Assembly (NCBI GenBank): GCA_001515945.1
Contig: LOER01000033.1
Span: 186,001 to 250,000, forward strand
Source of the DNA: Desulfitibacter sp. BRH_c19
GTDB taxonomy: Bacteria; Bacillota; DSM-16504; Desulfitibacterales; Desulfitibacteraceae
Direction of reading: 5' to 3'
DNA length: 64,000 nucleotides
Under the pieces are notes generated by a model. The model saw only the letters and a program-made list of their open reading frames with translations. It was not told the DNA's origin and did not search any database. The translations under genes were made by a program, and so were the position numbers. Shown one piece after another: positions 19,475-27,667 of the stretch; position 1 is the first letter of the stretch; the number at the start of each line of letters is the position of its first letter.

Positions 19475-21091
19475 TTACCTCATTAGATAAGGTATCTTTA
19501 CATGTATTGCTTCTTGAGGACACTCAACTTCACATGGTAAGCAAGACCAGCAGGTACGGAATTTCCCATGTGCTTCACCACAGGATATACAGCGTTTGGC
19601 CTCCAAATCAGCCTGTTCCTTACTCATGCAGAGTTCTGTTTCCTTAAAGCTGCGACGTTCATCGCCTTCTAACTTGCCTATTCTAACAGGAGGAATTGCT
19701 TTCGCCTCTGAGGTATCAACTTTAAAATCTACTTCGCAACCACTTAAACGATCTCTAGCATAATCTAATGGTATCTCTTCAAAATAGCGATATACAGATT
19801 CTGCAGCCTCTCGACCTTGTGCCATAGCATCAACAATAGTTTTTAACCCAGGCGTTACATCACCCGCTGCAAAAACCTTCTCTAGATTAGTTTGCTTAGT
19901 AATAGGGTCTATGCTAATACAGGTTCCATTTACTTCCACTATACTATCAGATACTAACTGCAAATCACTTTCATTTCCTATAGCAATTATTACTGTATCA
20001 GCGGAAAACATTGTAGTTTCGCCTTCACAAAACTGGGGATCAAATCTGCCTTCCTTATCCAATACCTCTAGGCAGCGCTTAAATTCTATTCCAGTTACTT
20101 TATTATCTTCAATATAGAATTTACTTGGACCCCAACCATTTTCAATAATGATCCCATCTTCCATGACATCTGAGATTTCCCATTTATAAGCAGGCATACT
20201 CTTGCGATCTTCTAAACTAACTATCCGAATTTCCTCTGCACCTAGCCTATATGCTGTCTGAGCAGCATTAATAGCTGTATTTCCACCTCCTATAATTAGC
20301 GTTCTCTTACCTACAGTTAAGTCTTTCTGTGATGCCTTCGCTTGGCTTAAGAAATCTAGAGCATTATAAACATTCTCTGCTTGTTCCCCATCCATCCCTA
20401 GTTTTTTATCTAACTGCATTCCTACTGCTATAATTACTGCATCATAATCTTCCATTATCCCTTCGAAGGTTACATCTTGCCCTACAGTAGTGTTATAAAA
20501 TACTTTTACACCTATCTCATCTAATATCTTTGCTTCCCATTGCACAACATTACCAGGTAATTTAAACTCTGGGATACAGCTAGTCATCATACCGCCTAGG
20601 CGCTTTCCAGCTTCATAGATATGCGTTTGGTACCCTTTCTTTCTAAGTTCATACGCAGCCATCATTCCCGCTGGGCCTCCACCAATAATTGCAACCTTTT
20701 CAGTCTTTTCTTCATTCAGCTTGCAATTAATTGATACTTCATCCTGCTTGGTATCAGCAAGATATCTTTTTAGACCTCTTAGGGCTAATCCATGATTGTC
20801 TATATCATTGCGTGTGCATTCTGACTCACATGGGTGATGACAAACTCGACCTAGGATGCCTGGAAATGGTAGCTTTTCATATATGACCTCTAAAGCCTTC
20901 TTCTCTTCTCCACGGACGATTAGCTGAGCATAACCCTGGCAGTTTAATCCTAGGGGGCACGCCTTAGAGCAAGGAGCTAGCTTCAAGCGGATATTATCCA
21001 TTATGCAAACCTCTGCACATGTACCGCAATAAATACATTTTTCCTTATCAACCATTACATTTTGAGATAATCCTTCTATTATATTACTCAC
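19475..21091 (-). CDS. ferredoxin/GltD-like NAD(P)H oxidoreductase with C-terminal iron-sulfur tail
   Basis: 538 residues. The order is a 4Fe-4S motif near the N-terminus (CIYCGTCAEVC), the Fer4_20/GltD N-domain with CSKACPLGLNC and CHHPCESECTRND, an FAD-binding fold (VAIIGGGPAGMMAAYELRKKG), and an NAD(P)H fold (TLIIGGGNTAINAAQTAYRLG). Then comes the FAD-closing KVFAAGDVTPGLKTIVDAMA, and finally a Cys-rich tail (CISCG...CWSCLPCEVECP). It resembles the NADPH-oxidising subunit of glutamate synthase and NfnB. It probably passes electrons from NAD(P)H through iron-sulfur clusters to the flavoprotein encoded three bases upstream. Cytoplasmic, no membrane segments. Confidence 0.9.
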   Translation of the reverse strand: MSNIIEGLSQNVMVDKEKCIYCGTCAEVCIMDNIRLKLAPCSKACPLGLNCQGYAQLIVRGEEKKALEVIYEKLPFPGILGRVCHHPCESECTRNDIDNHGLALRGLKRYLADTKQDEVSINCKLNEEKTEKVAIIGGGPAGMMAAYELRKKGYQTHIYEAGKRLGGMMTSCIPEFKLPGNVVQWEAKILDEIGVKVFYNTTVGQDVTFEGIMEDYDAVIIAVGMQLDKKLGMDGEQAENVYNALDFLSQAKASQKDLTVGKRTLIIGGGNTAINAAQTAYRLGAEEIRIVSLEDRKSMPAYKWEISDVMEDGIIIENGWGPSKFYIEDNKVTGIEFKRCLEVLDKEGRFDPQFCEGETTMFSADTVIIAIGNESDLQLVSDSIVEVNGTCISIDPITKQTNLEKVFAAGDVTPGLKTIVDAMAQGREAAESVYRYFEEIPLDYARDRLSGCEVDFKVDTSEAKAIPPVRIGKLEGDERRSFKETELCMSKEQADLEAKRCISCGEAHGKFRTCWSCLPCEVECPQEAIHVKIPYLMR

Positions 21092-21094
21092 GAT

Positions 21095-22774
21095 TTATGC
21101 CCTCCCCTCAGATTTAGATTGTTTATCAGCCATTTTTATTGGTTCCCGGAGAGTTGTAATAGGGTTATCACTATTCTCATCCTTCTTAACTATTATAAGC
21201 TTACGGAAGTTTTCTTCATCTCTATCAGGATAATCGGATCGTTTATGCCAGTCCCCCCATCTGCTTTCCTTACGTTCAATGGAAGCAGTTGCAGATAATA
21301 CTCCACATGATATTATGCTTTCTACTTCAAAAGCCTTTACCAGGTCATGCACTCTGTTAATATTTACAATCTCAAATAACTCTTTATTTAGCACATCCAT
21401 ACTTTCAATTCCGCGTTTCAGTTTGTACTCATTTTTTGGTGATGGCAAGTATTCACCAATCATCCTACGAGTTTTGAACTCAAATTCTTCAATTGAGACC
21501 TCGCCTTTGCAATTTTGCCACTTATCAATTTTTCCATGAATCTTTTGCAGATAGCTTTCTGTATCACACTTTTCATCTTTTTTGATAGAAGCAGCAAATT
21601 CAGTCGCACTTTCTGCTGCTATCTCGCCAAAGACAAATGCTCCGGATAAATGACCACGTCCCACGTTTGCAACGTCACCAGCAGCATACAGTCCAGGCAT
21701 TGATGCTTCTGCCTTTTCATTGACTACAACTCCTGTAATACCATGTCCACCACATAAATAGGTTTCCGTTGGCCCTAATTCGATATCCTTATTCCTAAAA
21801 TCAATATCTCTACCTTTAAAGAATCTTTCACAAGCCGGTTTCTCTGTCGTAAATAAGATATCTTCAATACTCTTGATCTTTTCCTCTGGTAAATCACTCA
21901 TTCTTATACGTACATATCCAAAACCTTTTTCATGTTCTGCAATTATTGACTTAATTGATGGATGACCTAAATCCATACGCTTATCAACAGCATTTAGTAA
22001 TTGTGCACCACGGGTTAAAGTAATGTAAAGAAGAGGCGAACTTATATCTTTAATAATGTAATAGTGCAATGTATATTCTAATCCGGTTAGCTCTGCTCCT
22101 GCTCTATAAGCAAGATTGTATCCGTCACCCGTATTCGCAGGATAATCATAAACACCATAAAGATAACCATTTGGTGGTAGGCCAAATCTTGCACATCCAC
22201 CTGCAGAGACTATTACAGCCTTTGCATGACAAACGATAATTTCACCTGTACGTACATTAAGTCCTATAGCTCCAGCTACCCTGCCACCTACTACTAATAA
22301 CTGTAGTGCCATTGTGCGATTGATAACGATGCAGTCTGTTTGCATCAGGCGATCGTAAAGAATAGTCTTGAGGTCTGGTTCCTGCATTGTAACAGTATAG
22401 CCTTTTTTAGCATGGGCTTTAACCACTTCATATTTACCATCATATTTCGGGAAATATACGCCCCAGTCAATGAGTTTATTCATTAGTGCCCAGCTTCTCT
22501 TTGCCATTTCATAGCTGGGCGCTTCATCAAGTATACCGTCACATCCATGTACCGCATCTTCTAGATAGTCTTCCGGAGTAGCCACTCCCGGTACTGTTAC
22601 AATATTTAGAGCGTCCATACCACGAGGGATACATCCACTATATTTCATGTGACTTTTTTCAAATACTACAACTTTTTGGTTGGGGTTAACTTCTTTGGCA
22701 CGAAGAGCGGACATTATTCCACCGCTACCCCCTCCAATAATTAAAACGTCAGTATGAATTGTGCTAGTTTTCAA
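21095..22774 (-). CDS. FAD-dependent oxidoreductase, AprA/fumarate-reductase flavoprotein family (copy 1)
   Basis: 559 residues. TTG start behind AAAGGAGGAG. FAD fold VLIIGGGSGGIMSA, then FEKSHMKYSGCIPRGMDALN. LTRGAQLLN is in the place of the substrate Arg segment, and CGGHGITGVVVNEKAEAS with GLYAAGDVANVGRGHLSGAF closes the FAD site. No signal peptide. It is clearly paralogous to 12568..14235, colinear throughout. First gene of an operon with the GltD-like oxidoreductase and the TRAP transporter. The likely reaction is reduction or dehydrogenation of the imported compound. AprA-like sequence alone does not prove sulfur chemistry. Confidence 0.86.
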   Translation of the reverse strand: MKTSTIHTDVLIIGGGSGGIMSALRAKEVNPNQKVVVFEKSHMKYSGCIPRGMDALNIVTVPGVATPEDYLEDAVHGCDGILDEAPSYEMAKRSWALMNKLIDWGVYFPKYDGKYEVVKAHAKKGYTVTMQEPDLKTILYDRLMQTDCIVINRTMALQLLVVGGRVAGAIGLNVRTGEIIVCHAKAVIVSAGGCARFGLPPNGYLYGVYDYPANTGDGYNLAYRAGAELTGLEYTLHYYIIKDISSPLLYITLTRGAQLLNAVDKRMDLGHPSIKSIIAEHEKGFGYVRIRMSDLPEEKIKSIEDILFTTEKPACERFFKGRDIDFRNKDIELGPTETYLCGGHGITGVVVNEKAEASMPGLYAAGDVANVGRGHLSGAFVFGEIAAESATEFAASIKKDEKCDTESYLQKIHGKIDKWQNCKGEVSIEEFEFKTRRMIGEYLPSPKNEYKLKRGIESMDVLNKELFEIVNINRVHDLVKAFEVESIISCGVLSATASIERKESRWGDWHKRSDYPDRDEENFRKLIIVKKDENSDNPITTLREPIKMADKQSKSEGRA

Positions 22775-22993
22775 AGAATCTCCTCCTTTATTTAGTCTGC
22801 ATACCTTAAAGTTATACTAAGCCGCCTATCATCACCTCTCTTTTCGAGTTTTGATTATATTAATTTCTATAATTTCTTATATATATATTAAATTCTATCA
22901 GTTGACTTTTTAACCTTTGCATATATTCTACCTATAGTTGTAATTATTTGATATTATCGATAGGAGCAAATTAACAGCTACTATAAGCCATAT

Positions 22994-23029
22994 AAAAAAC
23001 CACTTCCATTTTATTGAAAGTGGTTTTTT
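22994..23029 (-). terminator. terminator of TauE/SafE gene
   Basis: Stem AACCACTT/AAGTGGTT (10 bp with flanking A-T pairs) overlapping the TauE stop and followed by a T-run on both strands. It isolates the permease gene from the flavoprotein operon. Confidence 0.85.
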
Positions 23030-23762
23030 ATATGAAACTTCTTATAAACGAATACGTAGCTACTAATATCAAAAGAACTAAAACAATTTTCTTAAAGAGT
23101 TCCTCTGAAACTTTTTTAAACAGCTGCCTTCCTATGAACATTCCAACCAGTATAAATGGAGCTAAGACAATAGCATATCTAATATTTTCAAGAGGTATAG
23201 CCCCCATGAGTATCATGGGAACAAAGCTTGCTGGATGCATAATAGCAAAGTATCCTAAAATAGTAGCTCGAAATTCTTCCTTCTTCATATCAAGATTATT
23301 CATCAATAAAATGACTGGAGGACCTGACATTCCAACACTTCCTGATAAAAATCCTGAAATGCCACCCACTATTACTTTCCATTTTTCCTGACTTTTATCA
23401 AGATTAACCTCATAGTTTGTTAAATTCAACAAGCTTATTACAACAATAGCTATACTAACAAGTGCCTTTAGCGTGTCAACGGTAATAGTATAAAAAACTA
23501 TTAATCCTAAAGGAAGCCCAATTAAGGATCCCTTTAATAGTTGTTTAACTAATTGCCAATTTACATCTTTTTTAAAAGAGTAAAGAAGTACAATTACTGA
23601 CGAGAACGACAAAATTAAAGTTAAACCAACAGCTGTTTTGGGATCAAAAATGATAATTAAAAACGGTGCTGCCATCATCACGAAGCCAAATCCTGCTAAA
23701 GCCTGTGTAGAAGCTGCTAATACTATGGCTAGGGCACCCCACATCAAAATATTTAAGTCCAT
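23028..23762 (-). CDS. TauE/SafE family membrane permease
   Basis: 244 residues, seven or eight hydrophobic helices. The repeat-like glycine-rich turns typical of TauE/SafE are visible: ALAGFGFVMMAAPFL near the start and GFLSGSVGMSGPPVILLM in the middle. The family exports sulfite, sulfoacetate or related small anions, or in some cases imports them. It is monocistronic between terminators but next to the TRAP/flavoprotein block. A sulfur-compound link is therefore possible but unproven. Confidence 0.9.
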   Translation of the reverse strand: MDLNILMWGALAIVLAASTQALAGFGFVMMAAPFLIIIFDPKTAVGLTLILSFSSVIVLLYSFKKDVNWQLVKQLLKGSLIGLPLGLIVFYTITVDTLKALVSIAIVVISLLNLTNYEVNLDKSQEKWKVIVGGISGFLSGSVGMSGPPVILLMNNLDMKKEEFRATILGYFAIMHPASFVPMILMGAIPLENIRYAIVLAPFILVGMFIGRQLFKKVSEELFKKIVLVLLILVATYSFIRSFI

Positions 23763-23895
23763 TCTTACACCTCAACTAAATACTTCTTGAATGCAATCTT
23801 TTTTAATATCATTATAATTGTAACACAGTTTAAATTTGTTTAGCTTTAATATTCTTACTGATGGGAGAAATTGCCTGCTTCTTGTCTAAAGCTTC

Positions 23896-26025
23896 CTAGT
23901 TTTTCATAAGTCGCATACCATTTATTATCACTAAAAGAGCTGCCCCTGTATCGGCAAATATTGCCATCCAGAGAGTTGCATTTCCTGTAAGAGCAAGACC
24001 AATAAATACAGCTTTAATTACTAGAGAAAAAATAATATTTTCTTTTATAATTGTCGTAGTCCTTTTGCTAAGTTTAACAACATAGGGCACCTTGCTAAGA
24101 TCATCTGCCATTAATGCAATATCAGCAGTTTCAATTGCTGTATCCGTTCCTATGGTTCCCATGGCTATACCGATATCAGCGGCAGCCAAAGCAGGAGCAT
24201 CATTAATACCATCACCCACCATAGCAACCTTTCCACTTTTTTTCATTTTCTTTATATAATCAAGCTTTTCTTGAGGAAGAAGCTCAGCCTGATAGTCTAT
24301 ACCTACTTCCTTGGCTACTTGACCAGAAGTTTGCTGGTTATCTCCAGTTAGCATAATAACGTTACTCAAGCCTAATTCCTTCAATTGTCTTACAGTAACC
24401 TTGGCCTCGTCTCTGATACTATCTTCAAAGGTTATAACCCCTTCTATCCTTTCAGGCGTTCCTACGATGACAATTGACTTTTCTTCAATACTAGATTCTA
24501 TTTGCTTACTGTATTCACTTAACTTATCTTGATCCATTATCTCCCTAAAAAGTTTCATGCTTCCCGCATAGTAATTATTGTTGTCTATTGTACCAGAAAC
24601 ACCTTTACCTGTTAAATGTTTAAAATTATCTACTTTTTGTACTAAAAGACCCTTGTTTTGAGCCTCGTTAACTAAAGCTGAAGCTAGAGGATGATTAGAC
24701 ATCTTTTCAAGTGATGCAGCAATGGTTAATAAATGTCCATCAGACTTACCTGATAGTAAATAGATTTTTTTAACTTTGGGCTGCCCCTTTGTAAGGGTAC
24801 CTGTTTTATCTAGAGCAATTGCCTTTAACGAACCAACTAACTCAAGAAAATTTCCCCCTTTTATTAGTACCCCATTTCTAGCTGCATTACCTATTGCAGC
24901 CATCAGAGAAACTGGAGTAGATATTACAAGGGCACATGGGCAAGCAATCACCAATAGTACTAGACTAGAATAAAACCATTGTTCAAAGGGCTGCCCCAAT
25001 ATCCATGTGGGTATAATTGTAAGAAGTGTTGCAGCAACGATAACTACAGGGGTATAATAATTTGCGAATTTGTCCACAAGATGCTGAACAGGTGCCTTTT
25101 CATTTTGTGCTTCCTCTACCAGGTGAATAATTTTAGCTAAGGTGCTATCTGTTGATCTTTTTTCTGTCTCTACTTCCAAATATCCATCTATATTTATTGT
25201 CCCGGCAAAAACCTGGTTCCCTTCACTCTTATCCATTAGCAAAGACTCACCAGTTATTGGCGACTGATCCACAGCAGTACTGCCTTTTTTAATAGTACCA
25301 TCAACTGGAATTCTATCTCCGGGTCTTACTATAACAACATCCCCAGGTACCACTTCAGAAATAGGTACTATCTCTTCTTTTCCATTCTTAATTAGTACAG
25401 CTTGTTGAGGGGCCAGATCAATAAGTTGACTTATTGATCTTCTGGTTTTTTCCATAGTTCTGTTCTGTAAGGTATTCCCAACTGAAAACAGAAAAACTAC
25501 GGCTGCTCCTTCTAGCCATTCACCAATTGCAGCTGCCCCAATTATAGCTATTGTCATCAGTACATTCATATCCATATTTAATGTCTTAAGCGAATTAAAA
25601 GCATTTCTAGCTATTAATAATCCACCTAGAAATATGGCTGCAATATATAAATACATACTAAGCGCATCTAATTTTAAACTGTATTGAGTTATAAGGGCAA
25701 TTAAGATAAAGATTCCTGAAATAATCGTTAATACAAGACGAAGATCATGAAACCAGCTACTAGAGGTTTTTCTGTTTTCACCTGGGTTATCCAATACCGC
25801 CCCATAGCCTAGACCTTCAATAAGCTTAAGTAGTTCATTTTCATTAACCTGATGTTCAATGACTATTTTTCCAACACTAAAATTTAGTTTGGCGAATGTT
25901 ACTCCTGGATATTCAGCCACAGCCTTTTCTACCTTACGCGCACAATCAGCACAGTCTAACCCACTTAACCTTAATGCTGTTTTTTCTATACTTACACCTT
26001 CTACCGCAATATCTTTAGCAGTCAT
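23896..26025 (-). CDS. cadA: heavy-metal P1B-type ATPase (Cd/Zn/Pb exporter)
   Basis: 709 residues. An N-terminal HMA metal-binding domain with GLDCADC (Cys25, Cys28) precedes eight membrane helices. The CPC transport motif is ACPCALVIS in the sixth helix. Other P-type signatures are TGES, DKTGTLTKG (phospho-Asp), the SNHPLA histidine-proline element and MVGDGINDAPAL. This is the Zn/Cd/Pb efflux subclass, as supported by the upstream CadC-type regulator. The start is 106 bases after the regulator stop, with a REP-like hairpin between the two genes. Confidence 0.95.
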   Translation of the reverse strand: MTAKDIAVEGVSIEKTALRLSGLDCADCARKVEKAVAEYPGVTFAKLNFSVGKIVIEHQVNENELLKLIEGLGYGAVLDNPGENRKTSSSWFHDLRLVLTIISGIFILIALITQYSLKLDALSMYLYIAAIFLGGLLIARNAFNSLKTLNMDMNVLMTIAIIGAAAIGEWLEGAAVVFLFSVGNTLQNRTMEKTRRSISQLIDLAPQQAVLIKNGKEEIVPISEVVPGDVVIVRPGDRIPVDGTIKKGSTAVDQSPITGESLLMDKSEGNQVFAGTINIDGYLEVETEKRSTDSTLAKIIHLVEEAQNEKAPVQHLVDKFANYYTPVVIVAATLLTIIPTWILGQPFEQWFYSSLVLLVIACPCALVISTPVSLMAAIGNAARNGVLIKGGNFLELVGSLKAIALDKTGTLTKGQPKVKKIYLLSGKSDGHLLTIAASLEKMSNHPLASALVNEAQNKGLLVQKVDNFKHLTGKGVSGTIDNNNYYAGSMKLFREIMDQDKLSEYSKQIESSIEEKSIVIVGTPERIEGVITFEDSIRDEAKVTVRQLKELGLSNVIMLTGDNQQTSGQVAKEVGIDYQAELLPQEKLDYIKKMKKSGKVAMVGDGINDAPALAAADIGIAMGTIGTDTAIETADIALMADDLSKVPYVVKLSKRTTTIIKENIIFSLVIKAVFIGLALTGNATLWMAIFADTGAALLVIINGMRLMKN

Positions 26026-26053
26026 ATGGAAAACCTCACTTCGTTTAAGTTAC

Positions 26054-26106
26054 GGGGATACACCTCTTTTGAAGCTCTACTCTAAGGTTGAGGAATGTCC
26101 CCAATT
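26054..26106. repeat. REP-like GTCCCC repeat between regulator and ATPase genes
   Basis: GGGGATACACCT at the left and GAGGAATGTCCCCAATT at the right, the same ends as at 1957..2050 and 37483..37543. It lies inside the probable cadC-cadA transcript, so its hairpin could modulate relative expression; that effect is inferred. Confidence 0.7.
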
Positions 26107-26131
26107 TTTGGTCCAGAATTCAGTAAACACC

Positions 26132-26488
26132 TTAGTTATGCCTAACGTGCTCTAAGCCTGCTGTAAAAAGTTTTTCAATATGATCATCATCAAGAGAATA
26201 ATAGACCACCTTACCTTCTTGACGATTCTTTACTAATCTACTTGTTCTTAACAACCTAAGCTGATGTGAAACAGCTGACTGGTTTAATCCCAATACTGCT
26301 ACAATGTCACAGACACACATCTCCGACTGAGAGAGAACATGAAGTATTTTGATTCTTGTAGGATTGCTAAGAAGCTTAAACATCTCTGCAAGCTCATTTG
26401 CCTCTTCTTTAGGAATGTTTTTCTTTTTTACCTTTTCAACTATGTCCACGTGTATACAATTAATCTCACATAAATCTTTTTTTATCAT
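26132..26488 (-). CDS. cadC: ArsR/SmtB-family metal-responsive repressor (CadC-like)
   Basis: 118 residues. The N-terminal extension contains CEINC, and the recognition-helix region has MCVCDIVAVLGLNQSAVSHQLRLLR. The alpha-3 CVCD motif is the ligand set of CadC-type sensors for Cd/Pb/Bi/Zn. A beta-wing follows (KNRQEGKVVYYSL), then a C-terminal helix with DDHIEKLFTAGLEH that could give an alpha-5 zinc site. It should repress its own promoter and the ATPase gene until metal binds. A near-consensus promoter and an imperfect operator lie just upstream. Confidence 0.92.
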   Translation of the reverse strand: MIKKDLCEINCIHVDIVEKVKKKNIPKEEANELAEMFKLLSNPTRIKILHVLSQSEMCVCDIVAVLGLNQSAVSHQLRLLRTSRLVKNRQEGKVVYYSLDDDHIEKLFTAGLEHVRHN

Positions 26489-26571
26489 ATAATCCCCTCT
26501 TCCATAGATTTCATAGAATCAATACTTTCTATCCAAGTGATGAAGATGCAAATATTTCATCTGTCATTATG

Positions 26572-26597
26572 CTCATGTGTTGATATGTTCATATGAA
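26572..26597 (-). promoter_or_regulatory. candidate CadC/SmtB operator
   Basis: Imperfect inverted repeat built from TCATATGAACA and TCATGTGTTGA arms (7 of 11 positions symmetrical), immediately downstream of the -10 box. TGAACA-type half-sites are typical for SmtB/CadC repressors, and this position would block transcription. Confidence 0.5.
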
Positions 26598-26606
26598 TTT
26601 ATTTAT

Positions 26607-26635
26607 AGTATATACATTAGAATTTGCATTGTCAA
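26607..26635 (-). promoter_or_regulatory. strong sigma-A promoter of cadC-cadA
   Basis: On the minus strand a perfect TTGACA (26630..26635), a 17-base spacer and TATACT (26607..26612). Confidence 0.8.
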
Positions 26636-26771
26636 AGTAAAATGTTCTAATGCATTAGTAGTGAATTAAAATTGCTACTTGCTTAAAAGGATATTAGCTA
26701 GTTTTGGCGAATAGTAAATAAGTTGTTGTTGATATTTTTCTAGTAATTAATTACATTTTGGGAGGTATTCT

Positions 26772-27512
26772 GTGAAAAGAAGTCTGTTGGCCATTTTAAT
26801 AGTATTAATCTTAATTGCAATTCCTACATGGTCAGTAGGACAAGAAACAATAGTTGTAATTGACGGCGAAGGTTATAATTTTGACCCCACCCCTGTCAGC
26901 GTGGAAGGACGTCAACTAGTCCCTATGAGGCCACTATTTGAAGCTTTGGGGGCAAATGTTCATTGGGAAAAGGAAACAAACACAGTTATTTGTTACATAG
27001 AGGATTATGAAATCGAATTGCCTGTAGATGGTGATACTGCCCTAGTAGATGGAGAAGCAAAACCAATTGATGTACCGACACAAATGATCAATGGGGCTAC
27101 TTTTGTTCCGCTAAGATTTGTAGGTGAAACCCTAGGATATTCTGTAGATTGGGATAACAACACTAGCACAATCCAAATTTCTAAGGGAGATAGTACAATT
27201 GAAAAGGATATCCTCTATTCAATAAATGGTATAGCTTCTTGGTATGGAGGTAAGTTCCATGGCAGAAGGACATCAAGTGGAGAGGTTTTTGACCAGAATA
27301 AATTTACTGCTGCACATAGGACATTGCCTTTTGGTACACTTGTTAATGTCACATTCTTAGACACAGGAAAAACTATAAAAGTACGTATAAATGATAGGGG
27401 CCCTCATAAGGAAGATAGAATTATTGATCTTTCACGGGCTGCAGCAGAATCTATTGGTCTTAGACCCCATGGATTAGGGGAAGTAAAAGTCGAAGTTCTT
27501 GCAACTGAATAG
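26772..27512 (+). CDS. secreted protein: copper-amine-oxidase-N stalk domain plus RlpA-like double-psi barrel
   Basis: 246 residues, GTG start with GGGAGG nine bases upstream. A Sec signal peptide (about 1-22) is followed by a stalk domain (about 28-140: RQLVPMRPLFEALGANVHWE, TFVPLRFVGETLGYSVDWD) that is common in clostridial wall proteins. Then comes an RlpA-like domain (about 150-246: GIASWYGGKFHGRRTSSGE, AAHRTLPFGTLVNVT, VRINDRGPH, IDLSRAAAESIG). The conserved His and Asp of RlpA lytic transglycosylases are present (AHRTLPFG, NDRGP). It probably acts on or binds peptidoglycan. Monocistronic, closed by a strong terminator. Confidence 0.92.
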   Translation: MKRSLLAILIVLILIAIPTWSVGQETIVVIDGEGYNFDPTPVSVEGRQLVPMRPLFEALGANVHWEKETNTVICYIEDYEIELPVDGDTALVDGEAKPIDVPTQMINGATFVPLRFVGETLGYSVDWDNNTSTIQISKGDSTIEKDILYSINGIASWYGGKFHGRRTSSGEVFDQNKFTAAHRTLPFGTLVNVTFLDTGKTIKVRINDRGPHKEDRIIDLSRAAAESIGLRPHGLGEVKVEVLATE

Positions 27513-27525
27513 AAGCAAATTTAAA

Positions 27526-27563
27526 AGAGAGAGCCTTCACAATCACAAAGGCTCTCTCTTTTT
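27526..27563 (+). terminator. terminator of RlpA-like gene
   Basis: Perfect 12-bp stem AGAGAGAGCCTT/AAGGCTCTCTCT with a ten-base loop, then TTTTT. Confidence 0.92.
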
Positions 27564-27610
27564 ACAGTTAAGTGCTTAGATATAATATCATTCAAATGTG
27601 GTAAATTATG

Positions 27611-27641
27611 AAAAAAGAACCTTACAAATGCTATAAGGTTC
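27611..27641 (-). terminator. terminator of PRK06851-like ATPase gene
   Basis: On the minus strand GAACCTTA...TAAGGTTC followed by TTTTTT, 27 bases after the stop at 27668. Confidence 0.85.
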
Positions 27642-27667
27642 CTGCCCATTTCTTTTAACTATATTAT

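Noticed and set aside
12568-22774. Dissimilatory sulfate reduction (aprA) locus
   Set aside because: The flavoproteins resemble AprA, but no sat, aprB, qmo or dsr genes are present, and a TRAP importer plus NAD(P)H oxidoreductase fits another substrate better.
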